Origin: Streptomyces sp. CG4
Lineage (GTDB): Bacteria; Actinomycetota; Actinomycetes; Streptomycetales; Streptomycetaceae
Direction of reading: 5' to 3'
NCBI RefSeq assembly: GCF_041080655.1
Contig: NZ_CP163525.1
Location: forward strand, 1,240,001-1,304,000
DNA length: 64,000 bases
The notes under the pieces were generated by a model, which saw only the letters and a program-made list of their open reading frames with translations, was not told the origin of the DNA and did no database searches. Shown here one piece after another: positions 58,272 through 64,000 of the stretch. The translations under genes were made by a program, and so were the position numbers. Position 1 is the stretch's first letter. Each line of letters starts with the position of its first letter.

Positions 58272-59192
58272 TCAGCCGAGGAACTTGTCGGCCAGCAGGC
58301 GTGCGACGGCCCAGTCCTGCATGGCGACGCCCACGCTCTTGAACACCGTGCGCCTGCCGTGGCCGCCGGGGGCCGAGGTGAGGGCGGTGCCCAGTTCGGT
58401 GAGGTCGTCCCGGGTGAGGGCGCCCGCCCGCAGGGCATGGATGATCTCACCCGACTCCTCAAGGATCGCGCCGAGTTCGTCGACGACCACGGTGCTGTCG
58501 GCCAGCAGCTCGTCCGGCAGTTCGCGCATGGCGGGGCGGAAGGCGCCGATGGCGTTGACGTGCACCTGGGCGGGCAGGGCGGATGCGGGGAAGAGCGGGC
58601 TGGTCACGGGGGTGGCGCAGCACACGATGTGTGCGTCGCCGACGGCGGCCGCCGGGTCGGTCGCGATACGGATCTCGGTGCCGTCCAGCTCGGCGCGGAG
58701 GGTGTCCGCCAGGGACCGGGCGCGTGCGTCGCTGGTGCCGACGACGGTGAGGCGGCGCAGCGGGCGCACGGTGTGCACGGCGCGGACCTGGTCGGGGGCC
58801 TGACCGCCGGTGCCGATCAGGGTGAGCCGGTCGGCGTCGGGCGCGGCGAGGAGGTCGGTGGCGACCCCGACCGCCGCGCCGGTGCGCAGCGTGGTGACGG
58901 CGCCGGCGTCCGCGACCAGGTGATCGAGCCGGTCCAGGGTGCTCCATACGACGGTGCCGGTGATGGCGGGCGCACGGTCGAAGTTCACGCTCAGGGTCTT
59001 GACCATGGCGGACCGGGTCGGCCGGTGGTGGGCGGACATCACGAGGAACCGGCCGTCCCGCAGCGCGGTGCGCGTGGGCATCTCGAACTCCCCGCCCGCC
59101 AGACCGACGAAGCCGCGGCGCACCGCGTCGATGGCCTCGCGCATCGACACCGCGTCACGGACCTCGCGCCCGCTGAGACTGATGGTCTGCAT
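58272..59192 (-). CDS. Ornithine cyclodeaminase/mu-crystallin-fold protein
   Basis: This protein of 306 residues has the OCD fold: an N-terminal substrate domain (SMREAIDAVRRGFVGLAGGE, MPTRTALRDGRFLVM with the conserved Arg, AMVKTLSVNFDRAP with the Lys) and a Rossmann domain (LTLIGTGGQAPDQVRAVHTV). Members are ornithine cyclodeaminases or, often, delta-1-pyrroline-2-carboxylate reductases. The proline-racemase-family gene next to it favours an imino-acid reductase role in hydroxyproline catabolism. The ATG at 59192 has ACGGAG upstream. The frame runs further up without support. Confidence 0.87.
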   Translation of the reverse strand: MQTISLSGREVRDAVSMREAIDAVRRGFVGLAGGEFEMPTRTALRDGRFLVMSAHHRPTRSAMVKTLSVNFDRAPAITGTVVWSTLDRLDHLVADAGAVTTLRTGAAVGVATDLLAAPDADRLTLIGTGGQAPDQVRAVHTVRPLRRLTVVGTSDARARSLADTLRAELDGTEIRIATDPAAAVGDAHIVCCATPVTSPLFPASALPAQVHVNAIGAFRPAMRELPDELLADSTVVVDELGAILEESGEIIHALRAGALTRDDLTELGTALTSAPGGHGRRTVFKSVGVAMQDWAVARLLADKFLG

Positions 59193-59246
59193 GGAACTCC
59201 GTCCGTCGAGGTATTGCACCTTACGGCGCCGGTGAGCGGTCAACGG

Positions 59247-60276
59247 TCAGCGCAGTACGAAGCCGGTGCCGAGGTCGTCCGCCGGGTCGAGCTCGAAGCG
59301 GTGCTCACCGGTCCGGTAGGCCATCCCCGTGACCTCCGGCACGACGGCACGGTGGCCGTCGGCGGACAGCTCCTCGACGATCCGGGCATGGAAGCGCGTG
59401 CCGACGATCGAGTCGTGGACGAGGGTCTGGCCCCGCTTGAGACGGCCCTCCGCCGCGAGTACGGCGACGCGCGAGCAGGTACCGGAGCCGCACGGGGAAC
59501 GGTCGACCTGGCCGTCGGCGAAGACGGTGACATTGCGCTGGTGCGGATTGCCGTCCTCGTCGGCGCCGAGGTCGTCGTACAGGACGGTGCCGTAGAGGCC
59601 GCTGAGGCGGTCGTCGACGGGGTGGCGGGCGTACGCGGTGTCGTTCAGCGCCCGTTTCACCTCGCGCCCGATCGCGATGAGGTCGGCGTAGTGCTCGGGC
59701 GTGACGGCGAGTCCGGCACGGGCCGCGTCCAGGTGGGCGTAGAGGGCGCCGCCGTAGCCGATGTCGACGCTGACGTCGCCGCGTGTCGTCCCGACGGTGA
59801 CCTGCGCGGCGAGCCGGTAGCTGGGGACGTTGACGAAGTCGACGCCGGTGATCCGTTCGCCGGCCGTGTGCACGCGCAGGGTGACCCGGCCCGAGGGGAC
59901 GTCGATGACGACGACGGTCGTGCCGGAGAGGTCGCGGGCGACGCGGCCGGTCTGTACGGCCCAGACGGCGAGCGCGATGGAGCCGTGGCCGCAGGCGGTC
60001 GAGAAGCCGTCCTTGTGCCAGAACAGCACGCCGAAGTGGGCGCCCTCGTCGTCCGGCGGAGTGAGGAAGCCGCCGTACATGTCGGCGTGTCCGCGAGGCT
60101 CGTGGCACAGCAGTTTGCGCAGGCAGGTCGTCCACGTCGGGGTCGCCGAGGGCGGCCATGCGGCGTTCGGCGACGGTGGCTCCTTCGACGGCGACCGGTG
60201 GTGCGGGGACGATGCGGAAGGGTTCACCACCGGTGTGGTAGTCGACGGTGCCGACCGCCGGGAACCGTCCTGCCAT
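59247..60276 (-). pseudogene. Proline racemase / hydroxyproline epimerase family gene, frameshifted by a 4-bp duplication
   Basis: The first 51 codons from ATG 60276 (AAGGAG upstream) encode a normal start, GTVDYHTGGEPFRIVPAPP through ALGDPDVDDL. The rest of the protein, LCHEPRGHADMYGGFLTPPD through to the stop at 59247, is in another frame. At the switch the plus strand reads GCAGGCAG (60119-60126), a tandem 4-bp duplication. Removing one copy restores a single frame of about 342 codons. Both catalytic cysteines survive in the second part (STACGHGSIAL and DRSPCGSGT), indicating a racemase or epimerase rather than a trans-3-hydroxyproline dehydratase. The lesion looks recent, or may be a sequencing error. 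Confidence 0.88.
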
Positions 60277-60329
60277 GGGCGCTCCTTGTGTCGTGGCGAG
60301 TCGGGGGACGGCCACCCCCGCCAACTTGG

Positions 60330-60348
60330 TAATGGGATCCGTTTTCAT
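60330..60348 (+). promoter_or_regulatory. Zur-box-like site upstream of the zinc-independent L32 gene
   Basis: TAATGGGATCCGTTTTCAT lies 35 bp before the rpmF start. A TTGGTA (60326-60331) and TATAGC (60348-60353) pair with a 16-bp gap overlaps it, so a repressor here would block the promoter. It matches 16 of 18 bases of an inverted copy at 62656-62673. The downstream genes (cysteine-free L32, COG0523 GTPase) are classic members of zinc-uptake-regulator regulons. Confidence 0.65.
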
Positions 60349-60382
60349 ATAGCGTCTCCTTGGTCACCCAAGGAGGAGAACC

Positions 60383-60553
60383 ATGGCCGTCCCCAAGCGC
60401 AAGATGTCCCGCAGCAACACCCGTCACCGCCGGGCCCAGTGGAAGGCCGCCACGCCGACGCTGGTCCCGGTCACGATCGACGGCGTACGGCATCTCGTAC
60501 CGCAGCACCTGGTCAGGGCGTACGAGCGCGGGCTGCTGCGCCCCGAGGGCTGA
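60383..60553 (+). CDS. rpmF: Ribosomal protein L32, zinc-independent paralogue
   Basis: This 56-residue protein starts [20 protein letters not shown], the invariant L32 N-terminus. The two Cys pairs that hold zinc in ordinary L32 are absent; the C-terminal half ([20 protein letters not shown]) has no cysteine at all. Such C-minus paralogues replace the zinc-containing protein during zinc starvation, freeing zinc. A perfect AGGAGGA ribosome site precedes the ATG. The COG0523 GTPase gene starts 7 bp after the stop. Confidence 0.95.
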   Translation: MAVPKRKMSRSNTRHRRAQWKAATPTLVPVTIDGVRHLVPQHLVRAYERGLLRPEG

Positions 60554-60559
60554 CCCGCG

Positions 60560-61732
60560 ATGGATACCCCCCGACTGCCGGTCACCGTCCTGTCCGGGTT
60601 TCTCGGCGCGGGCAAGACCACGCTGCTCAACCATGTGCTCGGCAACCGCGAGGGACTGCGCGTCGCGGTCATCGTCAACGACATGAGCGAGGTCAACATC
60701 GACGCGGCGCTGGTGCGCGGCGGCGAGGCGGCGCTGTCGCGGACCGAGGAGCGGCTGGTCGAGATGACCAACGGGTGCATCTGCTGCACCCTGCGCGACG
60801 ACCTGCTGGTGGAGGTGGACCGGCTGGCCCGCGAAGGCCGGTTCGACTACCTCCTCATCGAGTCCAGCGGTATCTCCGAGCCCATGCCGGTCGCGGCCAC
60901 CTTCGCCTTCGCCCGCGACGACGGCGCCACCCTCGGCGACCTGGCCCGCCTGGACACCATGGTCACGGTCGTCGACGCGGCCCACTTCCTGCCCGAACTG
61001 GCGGGCGGCGACGAGCTGGTGGCGCGCGGGCTCGACCAGTACGAGGACGACGAACGGACCGTCAGCGACCTGCTGATGGACCAGATCGAGTTCGCCGACG
61101 TCCTCGTGCTCAACAAGCTCGACCTGGTCGACGACGCCACCGCCGACCGGCTCCGGGCCACGCTCACACGCCTCAACCCGGTGGCGCGGATCGTGCCCGC
61201 CGTCCAGGGACGCGTGACCGTCAAGGACGTCCTCGGCACCCGGCTGTTCGATCTCGAACGGGCCCAGCAGGCTCCGGGCTGGGTCATGGAGCTGAACGGT
61301 GACCACGTCCCGGAGACGGAGGAGTACGGCATCTCCTCCACCGCCTTCCGCTCCGGACTCCCCTTCCACCCCGGGCGGTTGTGGCGGTTCGTCACCGAGG
61401 AGATGGACAGCGGAGCGTACGGGCAGATCCTGCGGTCCAAGGGCTTCTTCACGCTCGCCAGCCGCCCGCAGGTGACGGGGCTGTGGTCGCAGGCCGGCTC
61501 CGTCGCCCGCTTCGAGCCCTCCGCCGCCCGCGACACCGACAGCCCGGCCGGCCAGGAACTCGTCTTCATCGGCACGCACCTGCACACCGAGGCCCTCCAC
61601 GCCGCGCTCACCAGCTGCCTGCTGGCGGACGGCGAGACCCTGCCGCCGGACGATCCGTTCCCCGCCTGGGACACCTACGGCATCGACGACAGCTGCGACC
61701 ACACATCACCGCAGCTCGTGGCGCGACCCTGA
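60560..61732 (+). CDS. COG0523 (CobW/YciC-type) GTP-binding metallochaperone
   Basis: This protein of 390 residues has a G3E-family GTPase domain with Walker [17 protein letters not shown] (residues 12-27), the metal-binding GCICC motif (Cys73, Cys75, Cys76) and the NKLD guanine motif. A C-terminal CobW_C domain follows, with [12 protein letters not shown] and a His-rich [11 protein letters not shown] stretch. In zinc-starvation operons this type delivers zinc to essential enzymes. It forms a two-gene unit with the C-minus rpmF and lies behind the same Zur-like site. Confidence 0.93.
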   Translation: MDTPRLPVTVLSGFLGAGKTTLLNHVLGNREGLRVAVIVNDMSEVNIDAALVRGGEAALSRTEERLVEMTNGCICCTLRDDLLVEVDRLAREGRFDYLLIESSGISEPMPVAATFAFARDDGATLGDLARLDTMVTVVDAAHFLPELAGGDELVARGLDQYEDDERTVSDLLMDQIEFADVLVLNKLDLVDDATADRLRATLTRLNPVARIVPAVQGRVTVKDVLGTRLFDLERAQQAPGWVMELNGDHVPETEEYGISSTAFRSGLPFHPGRLWRFVTEEMDSGAYGQILRSKGFFTLASRPQVTGLWSQAGSVARFEPSAARDTDSPAGQELVFIGTHLHTEALHAALTSCLLADGETLPPDDPFPAWDTYGIDDSCDHTSPQLVARP

Positions 61733-61742
61733 GACTCCGGGT

Positions 61743-61773
61743 CGGGCGGTGAACGCAGCCACGGCACCGCCCG
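61743..61773. terminator. Hairpin between convergent GTPase and methyltransferase genes
   Basis: CGGGCGGTG (61743-61751) and CACCGCCCG (61765-61773) are exact 9-bp complements around a 13-base loop. They lie 10 bp past the GTPase stop and 60 bp before the end of the convergent methyltransferase gene. Confidence 0.6.
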
Positions 61774-61833
61774 GCCCGGCACATCCGCTGCCGCCGCTCA
61801 CCGACACGGCGACGCCCCGGGGCCAACTGAGGA

Positions 61834-62598
61834 TCACCGGATCGCCACGACAACATGGCTGTCGCCGTACTGCCAGACGGCACCGGCACAGCCGAACCCC
61901 GCCTCCCGCAACAGACCGAGATGCGCGGACAGGGACAGCCGGGCGGTGCCGCCGGTGCCCCTGTCGGGCTGCCGGCTGCGGCGGGCGGTGAGCAGGTCGG
62001 CCAGCTCGGGATCCTCGGCGACGGCCGTCCACCAGGAGGACCAGTCCTCGTGGGCGAAGACCCGCTGCCGCTCGGCTCGGCGACGTCCGATGTGCCCGGC
62101 GATGCCGGCGAGCCCGGGCTCGTCCTGCGGCAGATGGTCGCCGTTGACGAGGACACCGCCGGGGCGCAGCAGCCCGGCGATGTGCCGGTAGGTGCGGCGC
62201 AGGCCGTCCCGGCTCAGGTAGTGCAGTGCCGTGGTCGACACGGCCGCGTCCAGTGGGCGGTCGAGGCCCAGCGACTCCGTCCAGCCCTCCTCGCCGATCA
62301 CCGCGTCGACGTAGCGGGCCGCGTCCGGGTGGTGGGTGCGGGCGAGTTCGAGCACCAGCGGATCCCGGTCCACCGCCACGATGTCGGCGCCCGGCAGCCG
62401 CCGGGCGAGCCGGGCCGCCAGTGAGCCGGGACCGCAGCCGAGGTCGACGACCAGGGGCCGGCCGGTGACGCTCGCCGTGATGTGCTCCACGACGTCCGCG
62501 ATCACTGTGAAGCGCTCCTCGCGCTCCACGGCGTACCGCTGCTGCTGGCGCTCCCAGCGCTCCACCCATCGCTCGGCCGTGGCCAGGCTCAGCCCCAT
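61834..62598 (-). CDS. Class I SAM-dependent methyltransferase, candidate zinc-starvation gene
   Basis: This protein of 254 residues has a helical N-terminus and a Rossmann methyltransferase fold. LVVDLGCGPGSLAARLARRL is motif I (SAM binding), ADIVAVDRDP carries the acidic ribose ligand, and LDAAVSTTALHYL is motif IV. The acceptor is not identifiable. The start ATG has GAGGTGG upstream. A Zur-like site lies about 60 bp before the start. Together with the neighbouring C-minus rpmF and COG0523 genes this suggests expression when zinc is scarce. No cysteine-rich metal site is seen in the protein itself. Confidence 0.85.
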   Translation of the reverse strand: MGLSLATAERWVERWERQQQRYAVEREERFTVIADVVEHITASVTGRPLVVDLGCGPGSLAARLARRLPGADIVAVDRDPLVLELARTHHPDAARYVDAVIGEEGWTESLGLDRPLDAAVSTTALHYLSRDGLRRTYRHIAGLLRPGGVLVNGDHLPQDEPGLAGIAGHIGRRRAERQRVFAHEDWSSWWTAVAEDPELADLLTARRSRQPDRGTGGTARLSLSAHLGLLREAGFGCAGAVWQYGDSHVVVAIR

Positions 62599-62655
62599 CA
62601 GGTCGTGCCACCTCGCTGTCCCGCATCCGTTGCCTTCGAGTCGAGACCCTACTAG

Positions 62656-62673
62656 TGGAAACGGTTCCCATTA
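62656..62673 (-). promoter_or_regulatory. Second Zur-box-like site, upstream of the methyltransferase
   Basis: TGGAAACGGTTCCCATTA contains a near-perfect inverted repeat, TGGAAAC and GTTCCCA around G. Read on the minus strand (TAATGGGAACCGTTTCCA) it matches the site at 60330-60347 at 16 of 18 positions. It is 58 bp before the methyltransferase ATG and 18 bp after the upstream aminotransferase gene ends. Confidence 0.62.
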
Positions 62674-62690
62674 CGGGATCTGATGTCACG

Positions 62691-63902
62691 TCACCCGAGC
62701 GAGGTAAGCACGGACAGCAGCCGGTCGACCTCCTCCACGGTGTTGTACACATGCAGGCTCACCCGCACCGAGCCCGTCCGCTCCCCCGCACTGCCCTGGC
62801 AGTGGTTGTCGCTGCGCACCATGAAGCCGTGGCTGAAGAGGATGAAGCCGAGGTCGCCCGAGTCCACGGCGCGATGCCGGAAGGTGACGATGCCCCGGCG
62901 TCGCTGTACGGCCGCGTCGGCGGCCAGGCTGGTCTGGCAGCCCAGGATCTCGTAGGCGTCGAGGCGGCGCAGCCCGTCCGTGAGCCGGGCCGCCAGGGCG
63001 ACCGTCCACCGCTCGATCCGGTCGGTACCGGCGGCCGCCAGCCAGTCCAGTGCCGCGGCCAGGGAGGCGATGCCGACGGTATTGGGCGTGCCCGACCAGC
63101 CGCCGGGGGTGAACACCGGTCCGCGTGCCTGACGTGCCCACACGGCCCCCGAGCCCGGCAGGGCCATGGCCTTGTGCCCGGAGAAGACGATGAAGTCGAC
63201 GTCGAGTTCGGCCGCGGACACCGGCAGATGGCCGACGCTCTGGGCGGCGTCCAGGCAGACGACGGCGTCCGGGCCGACCGCCCGGCGGATGCGGTGGATG
63301 TTCATGTCGCCGCCGTAGACGTGGTGGACGTGGGTCGCGGCGATGAATCTCGTGCGCGGTCCGGTGACGGATTCCAGCGCCCTGTGGTCATAGTCGCCCG
63401 ATGACCGCTGGTACGGCATCGGCAGCACGCGGATGTGCACGCCCTGACGGGCCAGCTGCCGCTGGACCTCCAGCCAGGGCGCGATGTTGGCCTGGTGGTC
63501 GGCGACCGGGACCACCATCTCGTCGCCGTCGGCGAGGAGTTGGGGGAGCCAGTCGCGGGCGACGGTGCGCAGTCCGTCGGTGGTGCCGCTCGTGAAGTGC
63601 ACGGCGGACCGCTCCGGGTCCGGGTCGTCGAGGAACCGCTTGACCCGGTCCCGGGTCTCCTCGACCAGGGACGTGGTTTTGTTGGCCCAGGGGTAGGTGC
63701 CGCGTCCGGCGTTGGCGTTGGTCGTCGTGAGGTAGGCCTGGACCGCTTCGAGTACGGCCTGCGGCTTCTGCGCGGTGGCCGCGCTGTCCAGGTAGGACAG
63801 CTCGGGGTGCCCCGCGATGATGGGGAACTCGGCGCGCAGGGCGCGCTGCCACTCCCCCAACCCTCCTGTGACGTACGGACATTCAGACCCGGGTACGGTC
63901 AC
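62691..63902 (-). CDS. Cysteine-desulfurase-like class V aminotransferase
   Basis: This protein of 403 residues is a SufS/CsdA-like PLP enzyme. The PLP lysine is Lys244 in VFSGHKAMALPGSG. HQANIAPW (His136) matches the cofactor-stacking His of group II desulfurases, and CLDAAQSVGHLPV carries the PLP Asp. Cys368 in RSDNHCQG occupies the position of the catalytic persulfide cysteine. It should mobilise sulfur from cysteine or a related amino acid. The GTG start lies 5 bp after the stop of a rhodanese-domain gene, which would be a natural persulfide acceptor. No Suf scaffold genes are visible. Confidence 0.86.
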   Translation of the reverse strand: MTVPGSECPYVTGGLGEWQRALRAEFPIIAGHPELSYLDSAATAQKPQAVLEAVQAYLTTTNANAGRGTYPWANKTTSLVEETRDRVKRFLDDPDPERSAVHFTSGTTDGLRTVARDWLPQLLADGDEMVVPVADHQANIAPWLEVQRQLARQGVHIRVLPMPYQRSSGDYDHRALESVTGPRTRFIAATHVHHVYGGDMNIHRIRRAVGPDAVVCLDAAQSVGHLPVSAAELDVDFIVFSGHKAMALPGSGAVWARQARGPVFTPGGWSGTPNTVGIASLAAALDWLAAAGTDRIERWTVALAARLTDGLRRLDAYEILGCQTSLAADAAVQRRRGIVTFRHRAVDSGDLGFILFSHGFMVRSDNHCQGSAGERTGSVRVSLHVYNTVEEVDRLLSVLTSLG

Positions 63903-63907
63903 GGCGC

Positions 63908-64000
63908 TCAGTCCCGCACCAGGGGTGCGCCCGCGTCGCGCCAGGCGATGATGCCACCGGTCAGACTGCGGACGTCGGGATGTCCCAGGCGGGTCAGCAG
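63908..64000 (-). CDS. Rhodanese-domain protein, C-terminal part (runs off the window)
   Basis: The last 30 codons of a minus-strand gene end at TGA 63908-63910. They read LGHPDVRSLTGGIIAWRDAG followed by APLVRD, the typical C-terminal strand-helix of a rhodanese domain (V-x-x-L-x-GG-I-x-AW-x-x-AG-x-P). The full gene could be a stand-alone sulfurtransferase or a MoeB/ThiF-rhodanese fusion. It lies 5 bp upstream of the desulfurase-like gene, so the two are probably an operon. Confidence 0.75.
   Translation of the reverse strand: MLTRLGHPDVRSLTGGIIAWRDAGAPLVRD

Noticed and set aside
59305..60348. Continuous 347-codon frame across the racemase region as a separate protein
   Set aside because: Only its first part (to the GCAGGCAG duplication) matches the family; beyond that it is an Arg-rich shadow of the true frame.

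Overview
The window is about 72% G+C, with strong third-position G/C bias, frequent GTG starts, Tat-type signal peptides and actinobacterial gene families (fused PAS/GAF/PP2C/ATPase regulators, maltose-1-phosphate-type GlgA, zinc-independent L32). This indicates a Streptomyces-like chromosome. No tRNA, rRNA, CRISPR array, prophage or insertion sequence was seen.

Layout. 1-8.4 kb: an ECF sigma factor, a conserved hypothetical, an anti-sigma factor, a formamidopyrimidine-type DNA glycosylase, a SpoIIE-type phosphatase regulator, a secreted hypothetical and a lipase-maturation-factor-like membrane protein. 8.4-17.1 kb: a tightly coupled minus-strand operon for uptake and non-phosphorylative catabolism of L-fucose, with a divergent FadR-type GntR regulator and two operator-like sites between them. 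17.2-31.9 kb: a glycan-degradation locus. Its minus-strand operon encodes a solute-binding protein, two permeases, a GH5-type beta-mannosidase candidate, a GH85 endo-beta-N-acetylglucosaminidase and a GH38 alpha-mannosidase. A divergent LacI regulator with twin operators and two Tat-exported GH29 alpha-L-fucosidases follow. A GH92 alpha-mannosidase lies at 39.0-41.3 kb. Together these enzymes make chemical sense as an N-glycan foraging system: secreted GH29, GH85 and GH92 act outside, the ABC importer brings in the oligosaccharide, cytoplasmic GH38 and GH5 finish it, and released L-fucose enters the neighbouring fucose operon.

32-45 kb: amidase, GNAT acetyltransferase, small conserved proteins, an HD-like protein, a striking 46-bp tandem repeat array (35,078 to about 35,620) with a 171-bp higher-order period, an atypical SDR with a zinc ribbon, a wax-ester-synthase-type acyltransferase, a zinc-ribbon protein, glgC, the GlgA/GlgM glucosyltransferase and an FhuF-like Fe-S protein. 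45.5-51 kb: DMT transporter, a resuscitation-factor/LysM/M23 peptidoglycan hydrolase, gnd, a proline-rich small protein, panD and a decayed aldehyde dehydrogenase.

51.2-60.3 kb: a GntR regulator, then glyA-soxB-soxD-soxA-soxG (sarcosine oxidation linked to glycine/serine and one-carbon metabolism), an ornithine-cyclodeaminase-fold protein and a proline-racemase-family gene broken by a 4-bp tandem duplication. 60.3-64 kb: a probable zinc-starvation group: a cysteine-free L32 paralogue and a COG0523 GTPase behind a Zur-like site, and a methyltransferase behind a near-identical second site. A cysteine-desulfurase-like enzyme and the end of a rhodanese-domain protein run off the window edge.
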